In this document: in pieces, positions 25,796-34,346 of the stretch
Position numbering within the stretch: the stretch's first letter is position 1
Layout: the number at the start of each line of letters is the position of its first letter
From: Hyphomonadaceae bacterium
Lineage (GTDB): Bacteria; Pseudomonadota; Alphaproteobacteria; Caulobacterales; Aquidulcibacteraceae
Reading direction: 5' to 3'
Assembly: GCA_022843225.1 (NCBI GenBank)
Contig: JALHOC010000014.1
Coordinates: 1-45,422, forward strand
DNA: 45,422 nt
Notes under the pieces: model-generated
Seen by the model: the letters and a program-made list of their open reading frames with translations, nothing else
Database searches by the model: none
Told to the model about the DNA's origin: nothing
Made by a program: the position numbers and the translations under genes

Positions 25796-26001
25796 TAGAG
25801 TTCGAGTTTCGCTGGCCGGCTCGGGGGCGTTGCGCCGACCCGACCCCATGCCCTGGCCCCGTCTCTGGGCCGGCCTGCGATTTACTGATGGTTCAGGCGC
25901 GGTGACATTGCCGCACTGAGGCGCGCCTCTCTCGCCCCAGCTTGGCGCGCGCACGAGGGCTCCCTATACCAAGTCCATCTTTGATTTGACTTGGAACGGC
26001 A

Positions 26002-28668
26002 ATGGCGAGCGTCAGCGAGATACGTGGGCAGTTTTTGGAGTTCTTCCGGTCGCGCGGGCACGAAACGCCGGCATCGGCGCCGCTCGTGCCGCAGGACGAC
26101 CCGACGCTCCTGTTCACCAATGCCGGAATGGTGCCGTTCAAGAATTATTTCACCGGGGCCTCGAAGGCGCCGTATCCGCGGGCCGCCACTAGCCAGAAGT
26201 GCGTGCGCGCCGGCGGGAAGCACAACGATCTCGATAATGTCGGCTACACCGCGCGCCATCTCACATTCTTTGAGATGCTGGGCAATTTCTCGTTCGGCGA
26301 TTACTTCAAGGAACAAGCGATCGATGCGGCGTGGACGCTGATCACCAAGGGCTATGGACTCAAAAAGGACAAGCTCCTCGTCACCATCTATCATGACGAT
26401 GACGAAGCCGCCGCGCTCTGGAAAAAGATCGCGGGCTTCACTGACGACAAGATCATTCGGATCGCCACCAGCGACAATTTCTGGTCGATGGGCGATACCG
26501 GCCCTTGCGGTCCGTGCTCGGAAATCTTCATTGATCGCGGGGAGCACATCTGGGGCGGGCCGCCGGGCTCGCCTGAACAGGACGGCGACCGCTTCCTAGA
26601 ATTCTGGAACCTCGTGTTCATGCAGTTCGAGCAATTCGCGGATGGTCGGCGCGAGAAGCTGCCAAAGCCGTCAATCGACACCGGCATGGGGCTGGAACGC
26701 ATGGCCTGTGTCATGCAGGGCGTGGAGTCCGTGTTCGAGACGGATCTATTCCGCACTTTGATTGCGACGTCGGAGGAGCTGACCAAAACCAAGGCCGAAG
26801 GCGAGCGCGCGCCCAGCCACAATGTGATTGCCGACCATCTGCGCTCATCGTGCTTCCTGATCGCTGACGGGGTGTCGCCGTCGAACGAGGGGCGAGGCTA
26901 TGTGCTGCGCCGGATCATGCGCCGCGCCATGCGCCATGCGCACATCCTGGGCGCCAAAGAGCCGCTCATGCATCGCCTGGCGCCGACCTTGATCGCGGAA
27001 ATGGGCGAAGCCTATCCCGAACTCGAACGCGCGCGCCCGGTGATAGAAGCGCAATTGCACGAAGAGGAGGAGCGCTTCCGCCGTACGCTTGGCAATGGCT
27101 TGAAGCTTCTCGACGAAGAATTGGCTGGCCTTAAGAACGGAAAAAAGTTGGCGGGGGAAGCCGCGTTCAAATTGTACGATACGTTCGGTTTCCCGCTCGA
27201 TCTGACGCAAGACATTTTGCGTGGACGCGGGCTTGAGGTTGACACGGACGGTTTCGACGCCGCCATGGAGCGCCAGCGAGAGAAGGGGCGCGAGAGCTGG
27301 GCGGGTTCAGGCGAAGCCGCCGGCGAGGATGTATGGCTTAAGCTTGCCGACCAAGGCGGCGCCACGGAATTTCTCGGGTACCAAAATGAAAGCGGCTCCG
27401 CGACGCTTGCCGCGATTGTGCAGAAGGGCGAGGTCGTGCGCTCGCTCGCTGGGCCCGCCGACGCCGCTTTGTTGTTCGACAAGACGCCGTTCTACGGCGA
27501 AAGCGGCGGCCAGGCCGGCGACCAAGGCGTGATCCATTTCGACAACGGCGCCGAGTTCATCGTCGACGATACGCAGAAACAGGCGGGTCTGCACGTTCAC
27601 ATCGGCCGCTTGAAGGGTGGCAAGATTGCGGCGGGCGACAAAGCCGCGTTGGAGATCGATCGCAAGCGCCGGGCGCATATCCGCGCCAACCACTCCGCGA
27701 CGCACTTATTGCATGCCGCGTTGCGCAATGTGCTCGGGCCGCACGTAACGCAAAAGGGCTCTCTGGTGGAAGCCGACTATTTCCGCTTCGATTTCAGCCA
27801 CGGCCAGGCGCTGACCGCCGATGAGATCAATCGCGTGGAAGACGAAGTGAACGCGGTCATTCGCCAAAACGCTGAAGGCATGATCAAGGAAATGGCGCCG
27901 GCGAAAGCCATTGAGGAAGGTGCGCTGGCGCTGTTCGGCGAGAAGTACGGCGATCAGGTGCGCGTGCTGCGCCTTGGCGATGCGCTCGATGGCGGCGCGA
28001 AAGCCTATTCGGTCGAATTGTGCGGCGGCACGCATGTGAAGCGCACTGGCGACATCGCACTGTTCGCGATCACATCCGAGGGCGGCGTTGCGGCTGGCGT
28101 GCGACGGGTCGAAGCGACAACGGGAGCGGTCGCGCTCGCACACCTGAAGGCGCAGGCGGCGCTCGCCAAAGCTATCGCCGCCAACATCAAGGCGCCGCTT
28201 TCCGAAGTCGCTGAGCGCGTCACCGCCATCGCGGACGAACGCCGCAAGCTCGAACGCGAGTTGAGCGAGACCAAGAAGAGGCTCGCGCTTGCGGGTGGGG
28301 ACGGGCAGACCGCGCCCTCGGGCCCGGAGCAGATCGCGGGCGTGGCCGTTCTCGCGCGCGTGCTTGACGGCGTGCCTGCGAAAGAACTGCGCAGTTTGGT
28401 CGATGAAGGCAAGACGCAGATTGGCTCAGGCGTGGTTGCGTATGTTGGCGTCGACGACGGCAAGGCCGCGATCGCTGTGGGCGTAACGGACGATCTCAAA
28501 GCCAAGCTCAACGCCGTCGATCTGGTGAAAGCCGGCGTCGCCGCGCTCGGCGGTCAAGGCGGCGGCGGTCGCCCTGACATGGCGCAGGGCGGCGGGCCGG
28601 ATAGCGCGCAGGCGGCCGCTGCGTTGGACGCTGTTCGCGATGCGGTTAAAGAGAAGTTCTCGGCGTGA
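26002..28668 (+). CDS. alaS: Alanine--tRNA ligase
   Basis: It charges tRNA-Ala in the cytoplasm and edits mischarged Ser/Gly. The 888-aa protein has the class II catalytic core at its N-terminus ([11 protein letters not shown], the [32 protein letters not shown] region, and the AP-binding [11 protein letters not shown]), the editing-domain zinc motif with H564 and H568 (NHSATHLLH) and C674/H678 in CGGTHV, and the C-terminal oligomerisation domain ending in the Gly-rich [15 protein letters not shown] segment. Its stop overlaps the start of a GNAT gene (GTGA). The 206 bp between recA and alaS contain GC-rich inverted sequence but no ORF I can support. Confidence 0.98.
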   Translation: MASVSEIRGQFLEFFRSRGHETPASAPLVPQDDPTLLFTNAGMVPFKNYFTGASKAPYPRAATSQKCVRAGGKHNDLDNVGYTARHLTFFEMLGNFSFGDYFKEQAIDAAWTLITKGYGLKKDKLLVTIYHDDDEAAALWKKIAGFTDDKIIRIATSDNFWSMGDTGPCGPCSEIFIDRGEHIWGGPPGSPEQDGDRFLEFWNLVFMQFEQFADGRREKLPKPSIDTGMGLERMACVMQGVESVFETDLFRTLIATSEELTKTKAEGERAPSHNVIADHLRSSCFLIADGVSPSNEGRGYVLRRIMRRAMRHAHILGAKEPLMHRLAPTLIAEMGEAYPELERARPVIEAQLHEEEERFRRTLGNGLKLLDEELAGLKNGKKLAGEAAFKLYDTFGFPLDLTQDILRGRGLEVDTDGFDAAMERQREKGRESWAGSGEAAGEDVWLKLADQGGATEFLGYQNESGSATLAAIVQKGEVVRSLAGPADAALLFDKTPFYGESGGQAGDQGVIHFDNGAEFIVDDTQKQAGLHVHIGRLKGGKIAAGDKAALEIDRKRRAHIRANHSATHLLHAALRNVLGPHVTQKGSLVEADYFRFDFSHGQALTADEINRVEDEVNAVIRQNAEGMIKEMAPAKAIEEGALALFGEKYGDQVRVLRLGDALDGGAKAYSVELCGGTHVKRTGDIALFAITSEGGVAAGVRRVEATTGAVALAHLKAQAALAKAIAANIKAPLSEVAERVTAIADERRKLERELSETKKRLALAGGDGQTAPSGPEQIAGVAVLARVLDGVPAKELRSLVDEGKTQIGSGVVAYVGVDDGKAAIAVGVTDDLKAKLNAVDLVKAGVAALGGQGGGGRPDMAQGGGPDSAQAAAALDAVRDAVKEKFSA

Positions 28669-29183
28669 GCGACATCGTCTATCGTAAAGCGACAAGAGCC
28701 GACGCAGAAGCGCTCGCCGCCTTCGCAGCGCGCACGTTCACCGAGACCTTCGGCCATCTTTACCCGCCCGAAGATCTCGCGGCGTTTCTAGCGGCGAAAT
28801 ATGGCGCCGACATCCAAGCGCGCGAGATCGCCGATCCGGAAACGATGTACACGCTGGCGCTGCGTGACGGCGTTACCGTTGGATATTGCCAACTCGGCGC
28901 TTATGAATTGCCTATCGCCTGCGATGGCGCACCGCTGGAGATTCACAGGCTCTATGTCGATTCAAGCGTGAAGGGCGCCGGCGTGGCGCGAGCACTTATG
29001 GATGATGCACTGGCGCAAGCGCGTTCGCGCGGCGCGACGTCGCTGTGGCTCAGTGTTTGGGAAAACAACGCGCGGGCCCAAGCATTTTACAACCGCTACG
29101 GTTTCGAGCACATGGGCGAGCACAAATTCATGGTCGGCAAGACCGCCGATCGCGATTTCATTTGGCGCCTGCGACTAGGATGA
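28665..29183 (+). CDS. GNAT family N-acetyltransferase
   Basis: This 172-aa protein has the GNAT fold: the N-terminal [19 protein letters not shown], strand beta-4 with [22 protein letters not shown] (acetyl-CoA pyrophosphate loop around residues 100-112), and the C-terminal [25 protein letters not shown] motif. It starts with GTG inside the alaS stop codon (4-bp overlap, 28665-28668), so it should be translated with alaS. The acceptor substrate is unknown. The last 9 bp overlap the convergent DUF6985-like gene. Confidence 0.88.
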   Translation: MSDIVYRKATRADAEALAAFAARTFTETFGHLYPPEDLAAFLAAKYGADIQAREIADPETMYTLALRDGVTVGYCQLGAYELPIACDGAPLEIHRLYVDSSVKGAGVARALMDDALAQARSRGATSLWLSVWENNARAQAFYNRYGFEHMGEHKFMVGKTADRDFIWRLRLG

Positions 29184-29750
29184 GTGGCGGCGATCCGGCC
29201 TGACCGCGAGCTTGTCGGCTAGAGATCGCCGCGGCAGTTTAGCAGAGGGGTCCGCCATCCAGTCGTCAAGCGCGCTGCGACCGTAGCTGTCGCCGTCGGT
29301 TAGATGGCCCGTGAAGCTCGACACCTTGACCCAGCGCTCGCCGCGCTGGAGCACGAGTTGCAAACCGTGCTCCACCTCCCAGTCGCACTCGCCTTCGACG
29401 CTTACATAGAGCAAGCCGTCGTTGCGTTCTTCGACGCCGACAAAGCGAGGTTGAACATGGCGCCATATGTCAGCGCCATCCGGAATCTCGATGATGTCGG
29501 GAGCACCAACGCTATCCCATAACTCACGATAGTACTGCCATAGGTGCGGCACGATCTCTTCGGCGTGCGAGCGTGGAAGCGAAAAAAATCGCCTCAACAC
29601 TTCGGCTTCCTGCTCTGTGAGGAGCGTGACATCGGCGTCCGAGCCGAAGACCTGGATATGGAGCGGCGCGTCACCAAAGACGGGCGTGGCGATGGGCTCG
29701 GATACCCACGCGCCTCCGTCCCATGTGAACTGCCCAAGCTCTGTGCGCAC
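29175..29750 (-). CDS. DUF6985-like protein, unknown function
   Basis: This 191-aa acidic cytoplasmic-looking protein has no signal peptide or membrane segment. Its C-terminal half, with VSVEGECDWEVEHGLQLVLQ, RWVKVSSFTGHLT and Asp/Tyr pairs, matches what I remember of the DUF6985 family; the N-terminal half (LGQFTWDGGAWVSEP, LTEQEAEVLRRFFSLP) is consistent with the same family. Members are often small stand-alone or immunity-like proteins in bacterial genomes, with no known activity. It is convergent with the alaS-GNAT unit, overlapping by 9 bp. Confidence 0.6.
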   Translation of the reverse strand: MRTELGQFTWDGGAWVSEPIATPVFGDAPLHIQVFGSDADVTLLTEQEAEVLRRFFSLPRSHAEEIVPHLWQYYRELWDSVGAPDIIEIPDGADIWRHVQPRFVGVEERNDGLLYVSVEGECDWEVEHGLQLVLQRGERWVKVSSFTGHLTDGDSYGRSALDDWMADPSAKLPRRSLADKLAVRPDRRHSS

Positions 29751-29860
29751 GGAGCGTCTCTCCCCCAGGGTAGTTCGCCCCGAGATGATCGCACACCAGT
29801 AACGTCTCCGAAACCAAATCAGATTCTTTTGGGCGAATCGCTTCTGGTTTGGGGGACCCG

Positions 29861-30202
29861 ATGACGCAGAATGATGCTCTGGCCGCGTTTTTGGGGCCAG
29901 AGCTTTTTGAGCGACTCGATTGGGGCCGCCTCACGCTCGCACAACGTGATGCGATTCTCTCTGTCTTCCGAGTCGGATTGGGGGCCGGGGCGCAATCGGG
30001 CGTGGTTTCGACCATCGATTGTGTATTGGGGCGGGGCAAGGTGCTGATCACCGAGGACGGCGCGCGCTTTGCCGCCCGCGAGCGTGACGACGCCGAGTTG
30101 ATTGAGGATTGGGGTGCGGGCGCGATGGTCGCCATCCACCGCCAGCTGATCTACCGGCTCGACCCCTACCAAGCGGCGGAGGTGGAACTCCTGCAGCTTT
30201 AG
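29861..30202 (+). CDS. Hypothetical protein
   Basis: From the ATG at 29861 (MTQNDALAAFLG) this is a 113-aa protein. A TTG 12 bases upstream is in frame and less likely. It has a helical N-terminal region (PELFERLDWGRLTLAQRDAILSVFR), a Gly-rich turn, a beta-rich centre (VSTIDCVLGRGKVLITEDGARFA) and a C-terminal segment ending in EVELLQL. No signal peptide or membrane helix. I recognise no family. Codon use matches its neighbours. It lies between the divergent DUF6985-like gene and the crotonase gene and could share a transcript with the latter. Confidence 0.55.
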   Translation: MTQNDALAAFLGPELFERLDWGRLTLAQRDAILSVFRVGLGAGAQSGVVSTIDCVLGRGKVLITEDGARFAARERDDAELIEDWGAGAMVAIHRQLIYRLDPYQAAEVELLQL

Positions 30203-30214
30203 GGCGGCGGGAGC

Positions 30215-30260
30215 TTAGGGCAGTAGGGAGATATTGCCTTATTGCCCTAATCCCGTACTG
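30215..30260. repeat. Nested inverted repeats upstream of the crotonase gene
   Basis: TTAGGGCA (30215-30222) is the exact inverse of TGCCCTAA (30243-30250), and CAGTAGGGA (30221-30229) nearly mirrors TCCCGTACTG (30251-30260), so two alternative, mutually overlapping stems are possible. A short direct repeat ATTGCC also lies between them. It may be an operator, an alternative-folding leader, or a copy of a dispersed intergenic repeat. Confidence 0.45.
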
Positions 30261-30268
30261 GCTTGGCC

Positions 30269-31144
30269 ATGGCCTACGAAACCATCCAGCTCGCCGTCGT
30301 CGACGGCATCGCGACCCTCACCCTGAACCGGCCCGACCGCATGAATGCGTTCACGCCGCTGATGGGGAGCGAGATGATCGACGCATTCGATCAAACCGAC
30401 GCCAACGACGAAGTCCGCGTGGTGATCGTCACGGGCGCGGGTCGTGCGTTCTGCGCCGGCGCCGATCTGGGCTCCGGCGGATCGACCTTCGACTACCAAA
30501 AGCGCGCCGCCGCGCGTGGCGAGGTGTTAGACCCCGCGAGCGAGCGCGATGGCGGCGGCACTGTCGGCATACGCATCTATGAAAGCCTGAAGCCCGTGAT
30601 CGCGGCGATGAATGGCCCTGCGGTCGGCGTTGGCGCCACCATGCAATTGCCCATGGACATCCGCTTGGCCGTCGAGGGGGCGAAGATGGGGTTTGTGTTC
30701 GCGCGCCGGGGCATCATCCCAGAGACGCTCTCGTCGTATTTTTTGCCGCGCCTCGTCGGCATGCAAACGGCGCTGGAGTGGACCATGACCGGGCGTGTGT
30801 TCACGACGGAGGAAGGCAAGGCGCGGGGTCTCATTCGCTCGTTGCATAAGCCGGAAGATTTGTTACCGGCAGCGCATGCACTCGCACGCGAAATCGCCGA
30901 CAATACCGCGCCGGTGTCCGTAACGCTCGCGCGGCGCATGATGCTCGACATGCTGGACGCCAAACATCCAATGGAGGCCCATCGCCTGGAGAGCCGCTGG
31001 ATGGTCGCACGCGGCCAATCCGGCGACGCGAAGGAGGGCGTGGCGTCGTTCTTGGAGAAGCGCACGCCGAATTATCCGGACAAGGTCTCACGCGACCTGC
31101 CCGACACCTGGCCCTGGCGGAAAACGCCGCCGTTCAAGGAATAG
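30269..31144 (+). CDS. Enoyl-CoA hydratase/isomerase (crotonase) family protein
   Basis: This 291-aa crotonase-fold protein has the acyl-CoA oxyanion-hole segment GRAFCAGADLGSGG and the second oxyanion element NGPAVGVGATMQ. At the two positions where classical hydratases have catalytic glutamates (E144/E164 in rat numbering) it shows Thr and Phe, while a glutamate is present in the GIIPE segment, the position used by Delta3-Delta2-enoyl-CoA isomerases. I therefore favour an isomerase-like or unknown acyl-CoA activity over hydratase. The preferred start is the ATG at 30269; an upstream TTG is possible. An inverted-repeat region precedes it. Confidence 0.88.
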   Translation: MAYETIQLAVVDGIATLTLNRPDRMNAFTPLMGSEMIDAFDQTDANDEVRVVIVTGAGRAFCAGADLGSGGSTFDYQKRAAARGEVLDPASERDGGGTVGIRIYESLKPVIAAMNGPAVGVGATMQLPMDIRLAVEGAKMGFVFARRGIIPETLSSYFLPRLVGMQTALEWTMTGRVFTTEEGKARGLIRSLHKPEDLLPAAHALAREIADNTAPVSVTLARRMMLDMLDAKHPMEAHRLESRWMVARGQSGDAKEGVASFLEKRTPNYPDKVSRDLPDTWPWRKTPPFKE

Positions 31145-31150
31145 GGTCGC

Positions 31151-31807
31151 CTAATCCCGTTCAGGCGCGCCAGGCGGGAAGAGATGTCGAAATGGCCGCG
31201 CTTCGTCCACGGTGCGCTTGACGGAAGGGCGCGTAAGCAGGCGCTGGCGATAATCTCGGAGGGTTGCCGCCGCCGCCGGTATCTGATGCACCCAGTCGGC
31301 GTAGAGTAGCGCCGGCGCCGCAGAGCAATCGGAAAGGCTGAAGTCTTGGCCGCACGCCCATTCTTCTCGCGGTAGTTCGCCGTCGAGCCAAGCATAGGCG
31401 CGGTCGAGCAGGTCGCGCGCCTTGGCGACGCCGTAGGGGTCGCGGGCGCCTTCTGGGCGAATGAAGTCAAACACGATGCGCTGCCTCGGCGTCATGACGT
31501 AATTGTCGAACACGCGATCGAGGAAGCGCGTGCGGAGCGCCGCGCGCGGATCCGCGGGGACGAGCGGTGGCGCGCCGGCATGGAACAAGTCCAGGTGCTC
31601 GATGATGATCGTCGCCTCACGCACGGGCGTTCCATCATCGACGAGGACAGGCATGTGTTGGATCGGCCAGAGTGACGCGAACGCCGCGCCGTTTGCGGGA
31701 GTATCTTGAGAGAGAAATTTCAGTTCGAATGGCGCGCCGATTTCGTAAAGCGCGATGATCACCTTTTGGCAGTAGGAGGAGAAGGGGTGGGCGTAGAGCG
31801 TGAGCAT
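31151..31807 (-). CDS. Glutathione S-transferase family protein
   Basis: From the start at 31807 (MLTLYAHPFSSYCQKV) it is 218 aa, with an N-terminal thioredoxin-like domain containing the S/C site SSYCQK, a cis-proline region (HMPVLVDDGTPVREATIIIEHLD) and a C-terminal helical GST domain. GSTs conjugate glutathione or act as small-molecule reductases and isomerases; substrate unknown. The open frame upstream overlaps the GNAT gene and is not used. It is the last gene of icd-GNAT-GST, 5 bp after the GNAT stop, and is convergent with the crotonase gene (6 bp apart). Confidence 0.9.
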   Translation of the reverse strand: MLTLYAHPFSSYCQKVIIALYEIGAPFELKFLSQDTPANGAAFASLWPIQHMPVLVDDGTPVREATIIIEHLDLFHAGAPPLVPADPRAALRTRFLDRVFDNYVMTPRQRIVFDFIRPEGARDPYGVAKARDLLDRAYAWLDGELPREEWACGQDFSLSDCSAAPALLYADWVHQIPAAAATLRDYRQRLLTRPSVKRTVDEARPFRHLFPPGAPERD

Positions 31808-31812
31808 AGAGG

Positions 31813-32250
31813 TCAGTCTCGCCGGTATTGTATAAAGCCACGATTTTTCGCGACCTGATCGTAGAGCTTGCGCGCTGTACTGTTGCTCTCGTGCGTGAGC
31901 CAATAGACGCGTGCGCAGCCGAGTGCATCGGCGCGCCCATAAACTGCTTCAATCAGCGCGCGCCCGATTCCTAGCCCACGTGCGTCTGGCGATACGAACA
32001 GGTCTTCCAGATAGCAGAAATCGCCGATCGCCCAGGTGCCGCGATGCAGCACGCAATGGACGATGCCGAGCAGCGCGCCGTCGTCGCCCTCCGCAACCAA
32101 GCAGAACATCGGCTCAGAGGGATCGAGCAAGCGCGCCCAGGTTGTGTCCGTGACTTCTGGCGCAAGTGTGCTTTCGTAGAAGGCGAGATAACCGGCCCAG
32201 AGAGACTGCCACTGAGCCCGGTCTTCTACGCTTAGGTCGCGGACGATCAC
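31813..32250 (-). CDS. GNAT family N-acetyltransferase
   Basis: This 145-aa single-domain GNAT protein contains the [15 protein letters not shown] acetyl-CoA loop (about residues 90-104), an upstream [12 protein letters not shown] strand, and the tail [23 protein letters not shown]. It starts with GTG (32250) inside the icd stop codon (GTGA), so expression is probably coupled to isocitrate dehydrogenase. The substrate is unknown. It is unrelated in close sequence to the alaS-linked GNAT. Confidence 0.9.
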   Translation of the reverse strand: MIVRDLSVEDRAQWQSLWAGYLAFYESTLAPEVTDTTWARLLDPSEPMFCLVAEGDDGALLGIVHCVLHRGTWAIGDFCYLEDLFVSPDARGLGIGRALIEAVYGRADALGCARVYWLTHESNSTARKLYDQVAKNRGFIQYRRD

Positions 32251-33464
32251 GCCTTCGCCATCGCGGCGTCGAGATTGTCGCCAACGGCGTCGAGGAAGCC
32301 TTCGGTGGTCAGCCAGGATTGCGCGTCGCCCACGAGGAGTGCGAGGTCTTTGGTCATCTGGCCGGCTTCCACTGTGTCGACGGTGATCTTCTCCAACAGC
32401 AGCGCGTACTCGATGAGCTTCTGGTTGTTATCGAGCTTGCCGCGATGGGCGAGGCCGCGCGTCCAGGCGAAGATCGACGCGACTGAATTGGTGCTGGTTG
32501 GTTCACCCTTCTGATGCTGGCGATAATGGCGCGTCACCGTGCCGTGCGCGGCTTCGCTTTCGAGCGTCTTGCCATCCGGCGTTAGCAATACAGACGTCAT
32601 CAGGCCGAGTGAGCCAAAGCCTTGCGCCACGGTATCCGACTGCACATCGCCATCATAATTCTTGCACGCCCACACAAAGCCGCCAGACCATTTCAGCGCC
32701 GAGGCGACCATATCGTCGATCAGGCGGTGTTCGTATGTCAGCTTGCGCTTATCGAACTCGGCTTTGAACTCGGCGTCGAAGATGTCCTGGAAGATGTCCT
32801 TGAAGCGCCCGTCATAGGCTTTGAGGATCGTGTTCTTGGTCGAAAGATAAACCGGCCAGCCCTTCATCAGGCCGTACATGAAGGACGAGCGCGCGAATTC
32901 CTTGATGCTTTCATCCAAATTGTACATCGCCATGGCGACGCCGGCGCCGGGCGCGTCGAACACTTCGTGCTCGATCACGGCGCCATCTTCGCCGACGAAC
33001 TTGATGGTGAGTTTGCCCTTGCCTGGGAATTTGAAATCTGTGGCGCGGTATTGATCGCCGAAAGCATGGCGGCCGACCACGATTGGTTTGGTCCAGCCCG
33101 GCACGAGACGGGGCACGTTCTTACAAATGATCGGTTCGCGGAAGATAACGCCGCCCAGGATATTGCGGATAGTGCCGTTGGGGCTCTTCCACATTTTCTT
33201 GAGCTTGAATTCCTCGACGCGTGCTTCGTCGGGTGTGATCGTCGCGCACTTTACGCCGACGCCGTATTGCTTGATCGCGTTGGCGGCCTCGACCGTGACC
33301 TTGTCCTCGGTGACGTCGCGATGCTCGACGCCGAGGTCGTAGTATTTGAGATCGATGTCGAGATAGGGGTGGATCAGCCGGTCCTTGATCAGTTTCCAGA
33401 TGATCCGGGTCATCTCGTCGCCGTCGAGGTCCACAACCGGATTGTCCACTTTGATCTTGGCCAT
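32247..33464 (-). CDS. icd: NADP-dependent isocitrate dehydrogenase
   Basis: This TCA-cycle enzyme makes 2-oxoglutarate, CO2 and NADPH from isocitrate. The 405-aa protein is of the eukaryote-like NADP-IDH type. The N-terminus [20 protein letters not shown], the substrate loop [13 protein letters not shown], and [20 protein letters not shown] with metal-binding aspartates are all typical, as is the phosphate-binding [12 protein letters not shown] segment. The open frame extends 56 codons further upstream into a region with no family similarity; the start at 33464 is preferred. It heads a unit with a GNAT gene (4-bp overlap) and a GST, and is divergent from trmJ. Confidence 0.97.
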   Translation of the reverse strand: MAKIKVDNPVVDLDGDEMTRIIWKLIKDRLIHPYLDIDLKYYDLGVEHRDVTEDKVTVEAANAIKQYGVGVKCATITPDEARVEEFKLKKMWKSPNGTIRNILGGVIFREPIICKNVPRLVPGWTKPIVVGRHAFGDQYRATDFKFPGKGKLTIKFVGEDGAVIEHEVFDAPGAGVAMAMYNLDESIKEFARSSFMYGLMKGWPVYLSTKNTILKAYDGRFKDIFQDIFDAEFKAEFDKRKLTYEHRLIDDMVASALKWSGGFVWACKNYDGDVQSDTVAQGFGSLGLMTSVLLTPDGKTLESEAAHGTVTRHYRQHQKGEPTSTNSVASIFAWTRGLAHRGKLDNNQKLIEYALLLEKITVDTVEAGQMTKDLALLVGDAQSWLTTEGFLDAVGDNLDAAMAKA

Positions 33465-33562
33465 ACACAGCATCCCTTGGAGATTTCGCGCCGGGTGGTA
33501 GCACCTCCGCCCGCGCGCGCAAGCTTGCGTGGGCACCCATGATGGGAAATGACGGAGGCGGA

Positions 33563-34345
33563 ATGACGCGCGCCCCCAATATGCCCCCGCCCATCGAGGA
33601 GCCGTGGCCGGCTGTGTGCCTCGTACGCCCACAGATGGGCGAAAACATCGGCGCGGTGGCGCGCGTGATGCTGAATTTCGGGCTCACGGGTCTGCGGCTG
33701 ATGGCGCCGCGCGACCGCTGGCCCAACCCGAAGGCGCAGGCGGTGGCAGTGGGCGCCGATCGGGTACTCGATGCCGCGCGCGTGGATTGGAAATTGGAAG
33801 ATGCACTTGCGGACGCTACTTTGGTCGTGGCTGCTACGGCGCGGCCGCGCGGCATGGAGAAGCCGGTGTGGGGCCCGCGTGAGGCGGCGGAGAAGCTCCG
33901 CGCGGCGATCGCCGTGGGCGAGCGACCGGTCGTCATGTTCGGCCCGGAAGCTGCTGGACTGGAAACAGAGGAAGTCGCCCGCGCCGAGGCGATCCTGACG
34001 CTGCCGGTGAACCCTGGCTTTGCCTCGCTCAATCTGGCGCAGACGGTGGCGGTGTTTGCGTTTGCCTATGCTGAAGCGCGTCAGGGCGCGGACGCGCCGG
34101 CCTGGTTTCATGGTGGCGACAGCCCGCCTGCGACTTACGAAGAATTGGAGAACATGTTTCTCCATTTGGAAAGCGAACTCGAGCGCGGACGCTTCTTTCA
34201 TCCACTCGACAAGGCGCCGCTGATGAAGCGCAACCTACGGACAATCTTCCTACGCGCGCGGCTCACGCAACAAGAGGCGCAAACAATGCGTGGTGTGATC
34301 AAGGCGCTGACGATTGGACGGGGGGGGAGGAAGCGGGAAGATTGA
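33563..34345 (+). CDS. trmJ: tRNA (cytidine/uridine-2'-O-)-methyltransferase TrmJ-type, SPOUT class
   Basis: It methylates the 2'-O of nucleotide 32 in tRNAs using SAM. From the start at 33563 ([10 protein letters not shown], with GGAGGCGG upstream) it is 260 aa. The SPOUT knot signatures are present: [20 protein letters not shown] (N-terminal RNA-contacting loop), [14 protein letters not shown] and [19 protein letters not shown] (SAM-binding knot). A helical C-terminal extension follows. Related families share the fold, so the exact target is inferred from family resemblance. It is convergent with the aminopeptidase gene, one base between the stops. Confidence 0.85.
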   Translation: MTRAPNMPPPIEEPWPAVCLVRPQMGENIGAVARVMLNFGLTGLRLMAPRDRWPNPKAQAVAVGADRVLDAARVDWKLEDALADATLVVAATARPRGMEKPVWGPREAAEKLRAAIAVGERPVVMFGPEAAGLETEEVARAEAILTLPVNPGFASLNLAQTVAVFAFAYAEARQGADAPAWFHGGDSPPATYEELENMFLHLESELERGRFFHPLDKAPLMKRNLRTIFLRARLTQQEAQTMRGVIKALTIGRGGRKRED

Positions 34346-34346
34346 G

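Noticed and set aside
33465-33632. Upstream extension of icd by 56 codons
   Set aside because: The extra residues have no family similarity, and the standard N-terminus [11 protein letters not shown] begins at 33464.
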